Shown: positions 49,011-60,205, counted from the first letter of the stretch. The stretch: DNA of 64,000 bases from Enterobacter genomosp. O (GCF_001022965.1 NZ_LECZ01000026.1:558001-622000), one strand, 5' to 3'. The notes: generated by a model from the letters alone, not told the origin. Numbers and translations are program-made.

Positions 49011-49838
49011 TTGGAAAGCCTGTTGAACCTGACTGTTGCTGGTGGGGCGCCAGTCAGGATATTACAAATCACCGATACCCACCTTTTTGCCGAAAAGCAT
49101 GAGACGCTACTGGGGGTCAACACCTGGGAGAGTTATCAGGCGGTACTGAGCGCCATTCACGCTGAAAATCGTGTATGCGATCTGATTGTCGCAACCGGCG
49201 ATCTGGCGCAGGATCAATCCTCCGCGGCCTACCAGCATTTTGCTGAAGGCATCGCGAGCTTTAGCGTACCTTGCGTCTGGCTGCCGGGAAATCATGATTT
49301 CCAGCCCGCGATGTACAGTTCCCTCCATGATGCGGGGATCTCTCCGGCGAAATGCGTTTTTGCGGGCGAACAGTGGCAGATCCTGCTGCTGGACAGCCAG
49401 GTGTTCGGCGTCCCGCACGGTGAGTTAAGCGAGTTTCAACTCGACTGGCTGGAGACCAAACTGGCTGCTGAACCTGCACGTCATACGCTGTTGCTGCTTC
49501 ATCATCATCCTCTGCCTGCCGGGTGCAGCTGGCTCGATCAACACAGCCTGCGCAACTCCGCGGCGCTGGATCGCGTGCTGGCGAAGTTTCCGCGGGTGAA
49601 AAATCTGCTGTGTGGGCATATTCATCAGGAACAGGATCTCGACTGGAACGGACGTCGGATGCTGGCGACGCCGTCGACGTGCGTTCAGTTTAAGCCGCAC
49701 TGCGCCAACTTTACGCTGGATACCATCGCGCCAGGCTGGCGCTGGCTGGAACTGCATGCCGATGGCACGCTGACCACGGAAGTCTGTCGTTTAACCGGCG
49801 CGCAATTCCGCCCGGACACCGCTTCAGAAGGCTATTGA
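49011..49838 (+). CDS. cpdA: 3',5'-cyclic-AMP phosphodiesterase
   Basis: A 275-residue calcineurin-like phosphoesterase that hydrolyses cAMP. The metal ligands are in ITDTHLF (residues about 20-26), [14 protein letters not shown] and [13 protein letters not shown]. It starts with TTG at 49011 (product begins MESLLNL), as E. coli cpdA does; no better ATG exists in frame near the conserved N-terminus. It lies in the nudF-yqiB-cpdA-yqiA-parE run. Confidence 0.95.
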   Translation: MESLLNLTVAGGAPVRILQITDTHLFAEKHETLLGVNTWESYQAVLSAIHAENRVCDLIVATGDLAQDQSSAAYQHFAEGIASFSVPCVWLPGNHDFQPAMYSSLHDAGISPAKCVFAGEQWQILLLDSQVFGVPHGELSEFQLDWLETKLAAEPARHTLLLLHHHPLPAGCSWLDQHSLRNSAALDRVLAKFPRVKNLLCGHIHQEQDLDWNGRRMLATPSTCVQFKPHCANFTLDTIAPGWRWLELHADGTLTTEVCRLTGAQFRPDTASEGY

Positions 49839-50419
49839 TGTCTACGCTCCTTTATCTGCACGGATTCAACAGCTCGCCGCGCTCCGCAAAAGCGACACAG
49901 TTTCGCCAGTGGCTGAGCGAGCATCACCCCGACGTTGAGATGATCATCCCACAGCTACCGCCTTACCCGGCCCAGGCCGCGGAAATGCTGGAATCTATCG
50001 TGCTCGGGCACGGCGGAGAATCATTCGGTGTGGTCGGCTCATCGTTGGGCGGGTACTACGCCACCTGGCTCTCGCAATGCTTCATGCTGCCCGCCGTTGT
50101 GGTTAATCCGGCGGTACGGCCATTTGAGCTGCTGCGGGACTTTCTCGGCGAAAACGAGAACCCCTACACCGGCCAGCAATATGTGCTAGAGTCACGCCAT
50201 ATTTACGATCTCAAAGTTATGCAGGTCGACCCGCTTGAGGCACCGGATCTTATCTGGCTGCTGCAACAGACGGGAGATGAAGTGCTGGATTACCGCCAGG
50301 CAGTGGCGTATTACGCATCCTGCCGCCAGACTATAGAAGAGGGCGGAAACCATGCTTTCACGGGCTTTGAGAATCATTTCACCCAGATTGTCGATTTTCT
50401 TGGACTGCACAGCCACTGA
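49838..50419 (+). CDS. yqiA: Esterase YqiA
   Basis: A 193-residue alpha/beta-hydrolase. The nucleophile elbow is [15 protein letters not shown] (GxSxG near residue 66), with the oxyanion loop LYLHGFNSS and a C-terminal GNHAFTGF histidine. E. coli YqiA hydrolyses palmitoyl-CoA and short esters; its physiological role is uncertain. The ATG at 49838 shares one base with the cpdA stop. Confidence 0.94.
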   Translation: MSTLLYLHGFNSSPRSAKATQFRQWLSEHHPDVEMIIPQLPPYPAQAAEMLESIVLGHGGESFGVVGSSLGGYYATWLSQCFMLPAVVVNPAVRPFELLRDFLGENENPYTGQQYVLESRHIYDLKVMQVDPLEAPDLIWLLQQTGDEVLDYRQAVAYYASCRQTIEEGGNHAFTGFENHFTQIVDFLGLHSH

Positions 50420-50444
50420 CAATCAATGCGAATTGCTAGTTTAA

Positions 50445-52340
<1,896 letters not shown>

Positions 52341-52430
52341 TGTCCCCTCACCCCAGCCCTCTCCCCAAAGGGGAGAGGGTGTTTAATTCCCCTCTCCCCT
52401 TTGGGGAGAGGGTTAGGGTGAGGGGAACAC
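52341..52430. repeat. Tandem inverted GAGAGGG-type palindromic repeats after parE
   Basis: Two opposing copies, CCCTCACCCCAGCCCTCTCC then CCCTCTCCCCTTTGGGGAGA with GTTAGGGTGAGGGGAAC, are joined by a short spacer (TGTTTAATTC). The pair makes one large hairpin between convergent parE and the receptor gene, a likely bidirectional transcript end. Confidence 0.85.
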
Positions 52431-52442
52431 CCCGCACTGAAA

Positions 52443-54584
52443 TCAAAACTCCATCTTCACCGTAAACTGCACTTCGCGCGGATCGCCAATCTGGTTGCCC
52501 AGGTTGTTGGTCGCGATAGATGAGGTGTAGTAGGTCTTATCAAACAGGTTCTTCACGTTGACCTGCAGCGTCACCGGATACTGCAGCTTCATCTTATACG
52601 CCGCAAACGCATCCGCTACGACATACCCCGGCAGGTAGTAATCCGCCCCGTTGGTCGCTGAGCGACGGCTCACGCCGTGCCCGCCGCCGCCGAGCGTCAG
52701 GGTATTTCCGGCAAACGCATTGTGAATATCGTAGGTCAGGAACAGGGAGCCGGTGTGGCGCGGCACGTTAGGCAGCGGTTTGCCGGCATAGTCCGGATCT
52801 TCCAGCACTTTCGCGTCGGTATAGCCGTAGCTGGCGATGATATTCGTGTTTTCGGTCAATGACCCGGCAAGATCCACTTCAACGCCCTGAGAGCGCACGC
52901 GGCCCGCGGTTTTGGCGACGGTTTCATCTCCAATGCTCTCGGTGTACAACACGTTGCGCTTGTGGATATCAAACAGCGCAATGTTGGCGGTAATGCCGTT
53001 GAACAGGTCAAACTTGGCGCCCACTTCGTAAGCATTCGACGTTTCCGGCGGCAGGTCGCCAATGTAGCTCGCAATGGACGACTGCGGCATAAACGTTTGT
53101 GAGTAGTTGGCAAACAGCGAGACGGATGGCGTGAGCTTGTAAACCAGCCCCAGCTTCGGCGTCCACTGCTCATCGCGGCTGTCGGTATTGACGTTGAACG
53201 GACGGCCTTTGCCCGCGTACTGGGTGTAATACTGATAGCGCATGCCTGCCACGGCGATCCAGTTATCGGTCAGGTACAGGGCATCCTGCGCGTAGGCGGA
53301 ATAGCTCTCCTGCTTGAGCGTCTGGTCGCTGTCGGACGCCGAGACGGTGGTGCACTTGCCGAGGCTGCCGTAACTCGGGTTGTAAATGTTGAAGTCCTTA
53401 ACGTTCTTACAGCGGAGCATATCCGTACGCAGCAGATCGTAATTCTCATACGACACGCCGGTCAGGATCTCATTGTAAAAGCCTGCGATATCTACGTTCC
53501 CCTGCAAATCCGCGCGGGTGCTGTGCATGCGCTGGGTCGAGCCCTGGGTCGCGTCCACGCGGCGGGTCAGGTTGCCGGTTTTTGAATCATAGGCCATCAC
53601 GCGGGCCTGGTTATCGCTGTATTTATCCTGGCTGAAGCTGTAGTCGAACTTCGCGGTCCACTGGCTGTTAAGGCGATATTCCGCGTTAAGTTGGGCGAGG
53701 TCAGACTGCCCGTCGGTGATATTAAACGGCTCGTCAAAGCGGGTTTTGCGATCCACATTCACCGGCTGTTTGGTGTTGAGATCGAAGATCGTTCCGCGAT
53801 CGAACGGCGTCTTATAGTCGCGATGCGAATAGAGCACGGTCACGGTGGCATCGTCGCCAAACCAGGTGAGCGACGGGGCGATAAAGGTGCTGCGTTCGTT
53901 GCCAAAATTACGCCAGTAATCCTCGTCCTGATATTCGCCCGTAAGGCGATAGGCCAGACGCGTGCCGTCAATCGGGCCGGTCACGTCTACCTGTCCGGTG
54001 CCGCCGCCAAAGCTGGAGGAGGTGGCAGAAATTGAACCGCCGAAGGTCTTCTCCGGGCGTTTGGTGACGACGTTAATCAGGCCGCCCGGATCGAGAATGC
54101 CATAAAGCGTTGAGGCCGGGCCTTTCAGCACCTCCACGCGCTCGGTTGCGGCATTAAAGCTGCGCGGCAGTACGGTGCGCAGGCCGTTGGTCATGATCGA
54201 GCCGTCGCGGTTCGCGCCAAATCCGCGGCGCACAAAGGCATCCTGCGTGCCGCCCAGGGTGTTGGTCTGCACCACGTTGCTGACGTTATAGAGCGCTTCA
54301 TCCAGCGTGGTAGCGTGCTGATCCCCCAGCACTTTATCGCTGACGGTATTCACCACCTGCGGGATATCCAGCATCGGCATGTTGGTTAGCGTGGCGGTGG
54401 AGGTATTCAGCGGCTGATAGCCATTCGTGGCCTCCACCACGGTATTTGGATCGGCGGTGACGGTAAGCGTTTCGCCGTCTTTAGCCGCGGTGGCGTCTGC
54501 CGCCTGCACCAGCGGTGCCATAAACAGCAGTGAAAAGAGCGCGCGCCCTTTTACCCCAGAGAGGGAAGGTGTGAACGTAGCCAT
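52443..54584 (-). CDS. TonB-dependent ferric siderophore receptor
   Basis: A 713-residue outer membrane receptor. After a signal peptide (LFSLLFMAPLVQA) comes a TonB box (ETLTVTADP), a plug domain (NMPMLDIPQVVNTVSDKVL; VEVLKGPASTLYGILDPGGLINVVTKRP), a 22-strand barrel and a terminal aromatic residue (VQFTVKMEF). FoxA/FhuE-like in general pattern. The natural ligand is not evident. I chose the ATG at 54584; an upstream ATG at 54644 with a better site would add 20 residues and is a real alternative. It diverges from an ABC transporter set. Confidence 0.88.
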   Translation of the reverse strand: MATFTPSLSGVKGRALFSLLFMAPLVQAADATAAKDGETLTVTADPNTVVEATNGYQPLNTSTATLTNMPMLDIPQVVNTVSDKVLGDQHATTLDEALYNVSNVVQTNTLGGTQDAFVRRGFGANRDGSIMTNGLRTVLPRSFNAATERVEVLKGPASTLYGILDPGGLINVVTKRPEKTFGGSISATSSSFGGGTGQVDVTGPIDGTRLAYRLTGEYQDEDYWRNFGNERSTFIAPSLTWFGDDATVTVLYSHRDYKTPFDRGTIFDLNTKQPVNVDRKTRFDEPFNITDGQSDLAQLNAEYRLNSQWTAKFDYSFSQDKYSDNQARVMAYDSKTGNLTRRVDATQGSTQRMHSTRADLQGNVDIAGFYNEILTGVSYENYDLLRTDMLRCKNVKDFNIYNPSYGSLGKCTTVSASDSDQTLKQESYSAYAQDALYLTDNWIAVAGMRYQYYTQYAGKGRPFNVNTDSRDEQWTPKLGLVYKLTPSVSLFANYSQTFMPQSSIASYIGDLPPETSNAYEVGAKFDLFNGITANIALFDIHKRNVLYTESIGDETVAKTAGRVRSQGVEVDLAGSLTENTNIIASYGYTDAKVLEDPDYAGKPLPNVPRHTGSLFLTYDIHNAFAGNTLTLGGGGHGVSRRSATNGADYYLPGYVVADAFAAYKMKLQYPVTLQVNVKNLFDKTYYTSSIATNNLGNQIGDPREVQFTVKMEF

Positions 54585-54688
54585 TACATCTGTTATCCCG
54601 AAATATCCCGCGAATGACGTTTCGCGAAAGAATGTGTGAGTCATTGCCCTTAATGGTCTGCTCGTTAGCCAGAAATGGCATCGAACAT

Positions 54689-54707
54689 GTAATTGAGAAT
54701 CATTCAA
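54689..54707. promoter_or_regulatory. Candidate Fur box in the receptor/ABC divergent promoter region
   Basis: On the minus strand TTGAATGATTCTCAATTAC agrees with the Fur consensus at 11 of 19 positions, with a strong AATGAT..TCA core shared with the zupT site. It is 46 bases before the alternative receptor start. Weaker than the zupT box, but well placed for iron control. Confidence 0.5.
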
Positions 54708-54921
54708 TCATGTGCGGATGTAGTAGTAAATGGAAAAAATCAAAAATCAGCTACAGCCATAAGCGGTGCGTAAAAGTGCAGAGCAATAATATTCAATACA
54801 TTGAAATTGAAGCTTTTATTAGTTTGATGTTTTTTGTAATGCCTTCCGTTTACCCCTTGTGTTTTCAGGGTGTTTCTTCTCTTGACTACTACATAGCGCG
54901 GCGTCAAACTCTCAAAAGAGA

Positions 54922-55779
54922 ATGAGTTTTATTTTTATTTGTTATTTTTTTCATTACGTTGGCGTTCACGTGGCTCACAACACAAACAAACCGGGACTGG
55001 TTCTGGAGAACCTCTCTGCGGGCTATCAGAAAAAAATCATCATTGATGAGATCTCCCTTGCGATCCCTCAGCAGAAAATGACGGTGCTGGTAGGGGCGAA
55101 TGGCTGCGGGAAATCCACGCTGTTGAGCACTATCGCGCGGCTGCTGCAGCCGCTTGGGGGAATCGCGCTGCTGGACGGCAAAGCCATTCATGAGCAGCCA
55201 ACCAAAGCGGTTGCCCGCCAGCTTGGCATTCTGCCTCAGTCCCCGCTGCTGCCGGAAGGGTTAACCGTCTTCGATCTGGTCTCGCGCGGACGGTTTCCCT
55301 GGCAAAATTTTATGCGTCAGTGGAGTGACGAAGACGAGCTGGCGGTGGAAGAGGCCCTGCGCCTGACCGGCACGGCAGACTTTGCGCATCTGCCGGTCGA
55401 AAGCTTGTCCGGCGGCCAGCGCCAGCGCTGCTGGATCGCCATGGCGCTGGCGCAGCAAACGCCGTATATCCTGCTGGATGAGCCCACGACATTTCTCGAC
55501 CTCCGCTATCAGGTGGAGATCCTGGAGCTGCTGCACACCCTGACCCGCCAGCACGGACGTACCGTGGTGGTGGTGCTCCACGATCTCAACTTCGCGGTGA
55601 ACTACGGCGATTCGCTGGTCTTTTTACGCCAGGGAAAAGTGGAGGGGGTATTGCATGAAGGCGACGTCTGCACGCCGGAGCTAATTAAAGCGGTGTTCGA
55701 TGTCGACGTGCATATGTCCATTAACCCATTGACCGGCAAACCGTTCTTTATGCCCTTTCGTCAGGTCGTGGAAAAATGA
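54922..55779 (+). CDS. Siderophore ABC transporter ATPase (FecE/FepC type)
   Basis: A 285-residue ATP-binding subunit. It has a Walker A (GANGCGKSTL near residue 59), an LSGGQRQR signature (VESLSGGQRQRCWIAMALAQ) and a Walker B (YILLDEPTTFLDL). The N-terminus before NKPGLVLENLSAGY is a 20-residue hydrophobic stretch (MSFIFICYFFHYVGVH) unusual for this family. A GTG at 54970 would remove it, so the start is uncertain. It begins the ABC operon and overlaps the first permease by four bases. Confidence 0.88.
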   Translation: MSFIFICYFFHYVGVHVAHNTNKPGLVLENLSAGYQKKIIIDEISLAIPQQKMTVLVGANGCGKSTLLSTIARLLQPLGGIALLDGKAIHEQPTKAVARQLGILPQSPLLPEGLTVFDLVSRGRFPWQNFMRQWSDEDELAVEEALRLTGTADFAHLPVESLSGGQRQRCWIAMALAQQTPYILLDEPTTFLDLRYQVEILELLHTLTRQHGRTVVVVLHDLNFAVNYGDSLVFLRQGKVEGVLHEGDVCTPELIKAVFDVDVHMSINPLTGKPFFMPFRQVVEK

Positions 55780-56762
55780 TGATGCGCACGTCTCTGGCAT
55801 TTATCCTTTTTGCGCTCCTGCTGGTGGCGGCAGCGGTTGCACACCTCGGGATCGGCGCGCGCGTTATTCCTCCCTGGACGGTGGCCCAGGCTTTTTTCGC
55901 TTTCGACCCGCATAATTTCGACCATAACGTCATCATCAGGCTGCGCCTGTTACGCCTCGTTGCAGCAACGGTGACCGGCGCGGCGCTGGGCGTGGCGGGG
56001 GTATTATTGCAGTCGGTCATCCGCAACCCGTTGGGCGAGCCGCATATTCTGGGGCTCAATGCCGGGGCGGCGCTGGCGGTGGTGCTGACGAGCGCGCTGG
56101 GGCTGGCCCTGCCGGTTGGTCAGCCGCTTATTGCCGCCGCCGGTGCCGCCACGCTGTTTTTGCTGGTGCTGATGTTCTCCTCTTCCGGTCGTACCGGGCT
56201 CACGCCGATGAAAATCACCCTGTGCGGCGTCGCGATGTCGGCTTTTGCCTCGTCAGTCACCGCTGCCGTGCTGATTCTGGACGAACAGACGCTGCTCTCC
56301 CTGCGTACCTGGCTGGCAGGGGATTTAGCCGGGGTTAACGCCCAGACGCTGCAGAGCGCCCTGTGGGCCGCGGCAGCCGGTTTAGTTCTCGCTATCGGAC
56401 TGTCGCCATCTCTCAACATGCTGGCGCTGGGCGACAGAATGGCCCAGGGGCTTGGCGTGTCGCTGCTGAAAACCCGCCTGCTTGCCCTGCTGGCGATTGC
56501 GCTGCTCTGCGGCGCGGCCGTCTCCATCGCCGGGCCGATTGGTTTTATCGGCCTGGTGGTGCCGCAGCTTATTCGCCGTCTGGTGTCGGTCGATCTACGT
56601 GCGATGGTGCCGCTGTCCGCCCTGTGCGGCGCGCTGGTTCTGCTGCTGGCGGATATCGCTGCCCGCACGCTGTTTACGCCCTGGGAGCTGGCAACCGGCA
56701 TCATGACCGCGCTGGCTGGTGCCCCCGTCTTTATCTTCATGGCCTCGAGGATGTTTAAATGA
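55776..56762 (+). CDS. FecCD-family siderophore permease, first subunit
   Basis: A 328-residue permease with about ten helices. Family motifs are RLRLLRLVAATVTGAALGVAG, QSVIRNPLGEPHILGLNAGA near residue 83, and FIGLVVPQLIRRLV near residue 265, the coupling helix that contacts the ATPase. Translation is coupled by ATGA overlaps at both ends. It probably heterodimerises with the next gene product. Confidence 0.92.
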   Translation: MMMRTSLAFILFALLLVAAAVAHLGIGARVIPPWTVAQAFFAFDPHNFDHNVIIRLRLLRLVAATVTGAALGVAGVLLQSVIRNPLGEPHILGLNAGAALAVVLTSALGLALPVGQPLIAAAGAATLFLLVLMFSSSGRTGLTPMKITLCGVAMSAFASSVTAAVLILDEQTLLSLRTWLAGDLAGVNAQTLQSALWAAAAGLVLAIGLSPSLNMLALGDRMAQGLGVSLLKTRLLALLAIALLCGAAVSIAGPIGFIGLVVPQLIRRLVSVDLRAMVPLSALCGALVLLLADIAARTLFTPWELATGIMTALAGAPVFIFMASRMFK

Positions 56763-57799
56763 ACCGCGCCGGACTGCGTGCGCTGCGCGTTGGCGCCTTC
56801 TCGGCGCTGGTTCGTCCAAAGGCGCTGGCGTGTCTGGTCATCCTGGCGCTGGCCGCCTGCCTGCTGACAGGTTTTGGCCTGACGCACGGTTCCCTGCCCA
56901 TTCCCACTTCCGCCATCGGGCGCGCGCTGTTTTACCCAGAAAGCCTGACGGCGGAGGCGCGCTACATCGTGATGGACATCCGCCTGCCGCGCCTGCTGAT
57001 GGCGATACTGTGCGGCGCCATGCTCGGCATGGCAGGTGCGGCAATGCAGTCAATTACCCGCAATGGCCTGGCTGACCCGGGGCTTATCGGCGTGAAAGAG
57101 GGCTGTAGCGCGGCGGTACTGCTGCTGATTTTTCAGTTTCCGGCGCTGGGCCTGGCCTGGCGCCCGCTGGTCGGGATGGCTGGCGGGCTGCTCACCGCGC
57201 TGCTGGTTATCGCCCTGGCGCGCGATATCTCGCGCCCGCGATTCATCCTGATCGGCATCGGCGTGTCGTGGGCGTTTGCCGCGGCAATGGGCGTCTTTAT
57301 TACCACAGCTGACGTGCGCGACGTGCAGACGGCGATGCTCTGGCTGGCGGGAAGCCTGCACGCGGCCAACTGGACGCTGGTGGGGCTGGCCGCACTCTGG
57401 GCGGCTCCCGCGTTTGCGCTGCTGCTGTTTACCGCGCGGGCCGCAGACGTGGCGTTGCTCGGCAATCAGGCCGCTACGGGCCTTGGCGTTCGCACAACCC
57501 GGCTGGCGCTGCTGCGGGTTCTCGCCCCGGTAGTGCTGACGGCGGCCAGCGTCTCCTGCGTGGGCAGTATTGGTTTCGTGGGGCTGATTGCCCCGCATAT
57601 GGCACGCCTGCTGCTGCGCGGTGGGCAAACCGCGCTCTTGGCGGGAAGCGCCGTGCTGGGCGCGCTGCTGGTGCTGCTGGCGGATAACGTTGGCCGTCTG
57701 GCATTCCTCCCGCTGCAGCTGCCGGCGGGAATTGTGATTTCACTGATTGGCGGACCGTTTTTCCTGCTGCTGCTCTGGCAGCGTCGGGACAGATTTTAG
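56759..57799 (+). CDS. FecCD-family siderophore permease, second subunit
   Basis: A 346-residue permease paralogue of the previous one (RLPRLLMAILCGAMLGMAGA, QSITRNGLADPGLIGVKEG, FVGLIAPHMARLLL). Its N-terminal 40 residues are longer and basic before the first helix. It is followed seven bases later by the binding-protein gene. Two separate permease genes are normal for FecCD, FepDG and related systems. Confidence 0.92.
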   Translation: MNRAGLRALRVGAFSALVRPKALACLVILALAACLLTGFGLTHGSLPIPTSAIGRALFYPESLTAEARYIVMDIRLPRLLMAILCGAMLGMAGAAMQSITRNGLADPGLIGVKEGCSAAVLLLIFQFPALGLAWRPLVGMAGGLLTALLVIALARDISRPRFILIGIGVSWAFAAAMGVFITTADVRDVQTAMLWLAGSLHAANWTLVGLAALWAAPAFALLLFTARAADVALLGNQAATGLGVRTTRLALLRVLAPVVLTAASVSCVGSIGFVGLIAPHMARLLLRGGQTALLAGSAVLGALLVLLADNVGRLAFLPLQLPAGIVISLIGGPFFLLLLWQRRDRF

Positions 57800-57805
57800 G
57801 GGACT

Positions 57806-58759
57806 ATGATGCGCGTAGTATTTTCGATGCTGTTGCTGGTGGGGTTTGCGGTGAGCGCGGCGGAGCCGACTCAGGTATTTACCGACGATTTGGGACGCAA
57901 AGTCGTTGTGCCGGTTCATCCGAAGCGGATTGTCTCATTACACGATCTGGATATCACCATTCCGCTGATTGAGCTAGGCGTGCCGCCTGTGGCGAGCCAT
58001 GGCCGTACGCGGCCGGACGGCAGCCATTTTCTGCGCTCCAGCGGGATGTTGACGGGTGTCGACTTCAATAATTCCGACATCAAATTTATCGGCACGGCGG
58101 ATATCGACATTGAAGCGATCGCCGCCGCAAAGCCTGACCTGATCGTGACCGAGCCGACCCGTAACACGCCGGTGGATCAGCTGGCGAAAATTGCCCCGAC
58201 GGTAAGCATCGATCATCTCGACGGCGGCGCGCCGGAGATCTACCGCAAGCTGGCGCAGCTCACGGGCACGCAGGCGCGGCTGAAGATACTTGAGCGTCGC
58301 TATCAGGAGCAGATCGAGGCGCTGAAAGCGACGGTGGATACCCGCAAAATTAGCGTGTCCGTGATTCAGGCGAATCAGGGGAAGATTAACGCCATGCACA
58401 GCTACCACTCGCTGGGCCGCGTGCTGCGTGATGCCGGGTTCACCTTCCCGCCGCTGATTGATTCCATTCCTGAAGGTGGGCGGATTGACGTCAGCGCCGA
58501 GCGCCTGCCGGAGCTGGATGCCGATTTTGTGTTTGCCACCTGGCGCGGGGATACCGGCGATAAACCGCAGGACGAACTGGCGGCGATGGATGCGGTGATG
58601 CCGGGCTGGTGTCAGTTCCTGAATGCCTGCCGGACCGGGCATTACGTGCTGATCTCGCGCGAAGAGGCGATCTCGAATTCGTTTGCCTCGTTAGGGCTGA
58701 TGGCCGCGCAGGTGCAGTCACAGATTGCCGGGCGTCCGCTGCCGGAGGCGTCACGGTGA
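57806..58759 (+). CDS. Periplasmic siderophore-binding protein
   Basis: A 317-residue helical-backbone (FepB/FecB type) substrate-binding protein. A cleavable signal peptide (MMRVVFSMLLLVGFAVSAAEP, no lipobox) is followed by the usual VFTDDLGRKVVVPVHPKRIV and DIDIEAIAAAKPDLIVTEPT. The long backbone helix region lies around residues 145-175. It should capture the imported siderophore in the periplasm and hand it to the permeases. The next gene overlaps it by four bases (GTGA). Confidence 0.9.
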   Translation: MMRVVFSMLLLVGFAVSAAEPTQVFTDDLGRKVVVPVHPKRIVSLHDLDITIPLIELGVPPVASHGRTRPDGSHFLRSSGMLTGVDFNNSDIKFIGTADIDIEAIAAAKPDLIVTEPTRNTPVDQLAKIAPTVSIDHLDGGAPEIYRKLAQLTGTQARLKILERRYQEQIEALKATVDTRKISVSVIQANQGKINAMHSYHSLGRVLRDAGFTFPPLIDSIPEGGRIDVSAERLPELDADFVFATWRGDTGDKPQDELAAMDAVMPGWCQFLNACRTGHYVLISREEAISNSFASLGLMAAQVQSQIAGRPLPEASR

Positions 58760-59643
58760 TCCGCAAAGAGAAAGGACGCGTGGATGTCTATGGCGACCGC
58801 TTTCGCGCCCGCGCGCATCAGCTGTCGCCGCGCCTGCTGCAGGTCGCACGCTATATCCACGACAACCGCGAAGCGGTGATGGAGCAGACGGCAATGGAGA
58901 TTGCTGCGGGGCTGAAAACCTCGGACGCCACGGTGGTTCGCGCCATTCAGGCGCTGGGTTTCGCCGGGTTGCGCGATCTGAAGCAGACCCTGGAGCAGTG
59001 GTTTGGTCCGGTGGTGACGTCCAGCGAAAAGATCTCCACCACGGTGAATACGCTTGCCAGCGACGTCAACGCGAGCATCGATTTTGTGCTGGAGGGGCAT
59101 CAACACACCTGCAACGTGTTATCCGAGCCGCACAACCGCTTCGCGATGGCGCAGGCGGTTTCACTGCTGGCGCAGGCGAAGCAGGTCGCCATATTTGGCA
59201 TTGGTGCATCAGGCATTCTGGCCGAGTACACCGCCAGGCTGTTCAGCCGCATGGGGTTACCCGCCACGCCGCTTAACCGCACCGGAATAGGGCTTGCGGA
59301 ACAGCTGATTGCGCTTCAGCGCGGCGACGTGCTGGTGATGATGGCGCAGAAGTCCGCGCACCGGGAGGGGCAAACCACGCTGCGTGAAGCTAAACGTCTG
59401 GGTATTCCAACTATCCTGCTGACTAACGCCCTTGATTCGCGTTTCAGTAAGGAGGCCAGCGTGGTGATCCACGTTCCGCGCGGCGGGGAAAAGGGCAAAA
59501 TCCCGCTCCACGGCACGGTGCTGCTGTGTCTGGAGATGATCATTTTATCCGTCGCCTCCACCGAGCCGCAGCGCACCATCAAGTCCATGAAGCGCATCAA
59601 CGAGTTACACCGTGGGTTAAAACCGGGGAAGAAAAGCAGCTGA
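58756..59643 (+). CDS. RpiR/MurR-family transcriptional regulator with SIS domain
   Basis: A 295-residue regulator that starts with GTG at 58756, overlapping the binding-protein stop. The N-terminal helix-turn-helix is in QTAMEIAAGLKTSDATVVRAIQALGF (residues about 44-69). The C-terminal SIS domain contains VAIFGIGASGILAEYTARLFSRMG and GDVLVMMAQKSAHREGQTTLREA, normally a sugar-phosphate sensor. Its fusion to a siderophore operon is unusual. Its target genes are unknown; autoregulation of this operon is inferred from position. Confidence 0.88.
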   Translation: MIRKEKGRVDVYGDRFRARAHQLSPRLLQVARYIHDNREAVMEQTAMEIAAGLKTSDATVVRAIQALGFAGLRDLKQTLEQWFGPVVTSSEKISTTVNTLASDVNASIDFVLEGHQHTCNVLSEPHNRFAMAQAVSLLAQAKQVAIFGIGASGILAEYTARLFSRMGLPATPLNRTGIGLAEQLIALQRGDVLVMMAQKSAHREGQTTLREAKRLGIPTILLTNALDSRFSKEASVVIHVPRGGEKGKIPLHGTVLLCLEMIILSVASTEPQRTIKSMKRINELHRGLKPGKKSS

Positions 59644-59660
59644 TTTCCCCGGCTCGCGGA

Positions 59661-60101
59661 TCACGCTTTAGGAATACGCAGCGTCTGGCCAGGATAGATT
59701 TTATCCGGGCTGGAGAGCATCGGGCGGTTAGCCTCAAAAATCTTATTGTACTGGTTGGCATCGCCGTACACGGTTTTGGAGATAGCGCTCAGCGTATCGC
59801 CGGATTTCACCGTGTAGTAGGTGGCTTCATCTTTGGCATCGGTCGCGGTGATGTTGTTCTCCACCTCGCTGACGCCCGCGATGTTCCCGACGGCAACCTG
59901 GATTTTCTCTTTCTGCTCCTGGGTCAGCCCGTCGCCCGTCACGCTGGCTTTGCCGTCGGTGACGTTAACCTGAACCTTATCTGAACCGGGAATATTGAGT
60001 TTTTTGAGATGCTCGGTGATTTTGTCGCTCTGGCCTTTATGATCGGTCAGGTTATCCCATAGCTTTTCGCCTGCTTCTTTCACGAAGTTAAAAAGACCCA
60101 T
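59661..60101 (-). CDS. BON-LysM potassium-binding protein, Kbp/YgaU-like
   Basis: A 146-residue protein with an N-terminal [15 protein letters not shown], a BON domain ([20 protein letters not shown]) and a C-terminal LysM domain ([20 protein letters not shown] ... [14 protein letters not shown]). E. coli Kbp (149 residues) binds potassium in the cytoplasm. It differs at many positions from E. coli Kbp as I recall it, so it may be a paralogue rather than the orthologue. Separated from rpiR by 17 bases on the opposite strand. Confidence 0.85.
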   Translation of the reverse strand: MGLFNFVKEAGEKLWDNLTDHKGQSDKITEHLKKLNIPGSDKVQVNVTDGKASVTGDGLTQEQKEKIQVAVGNIAGVSEVENNITATDAKDEATYYTVKSGDTLSAISKTVYGDANQYNKIFEANRPMLSSPDKIYPGQTLRIPKA

Positions 60102-60160
60102 TCCATCCTCCTGTTAATCATGAAGTCAGAATAAGCATAGCAGTTGAGTTTTAAGCCGAT

Positions 60161-60197
60161 AAAAAAAAGCCCGGTAGCGCTGACGCACACCGGGCCT
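60161..60197 (-). terminator. Terminator downstream of ygiN
   Basis: GCCCGGT and ACCGGGC form a 7-base stem with a long loop, followed on the minus strand by eight T. It would close the mdaB-ygiN transcript. Confidence 0.75.
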
Positions 60198-60205
60198 GGT
60201 ATGTT

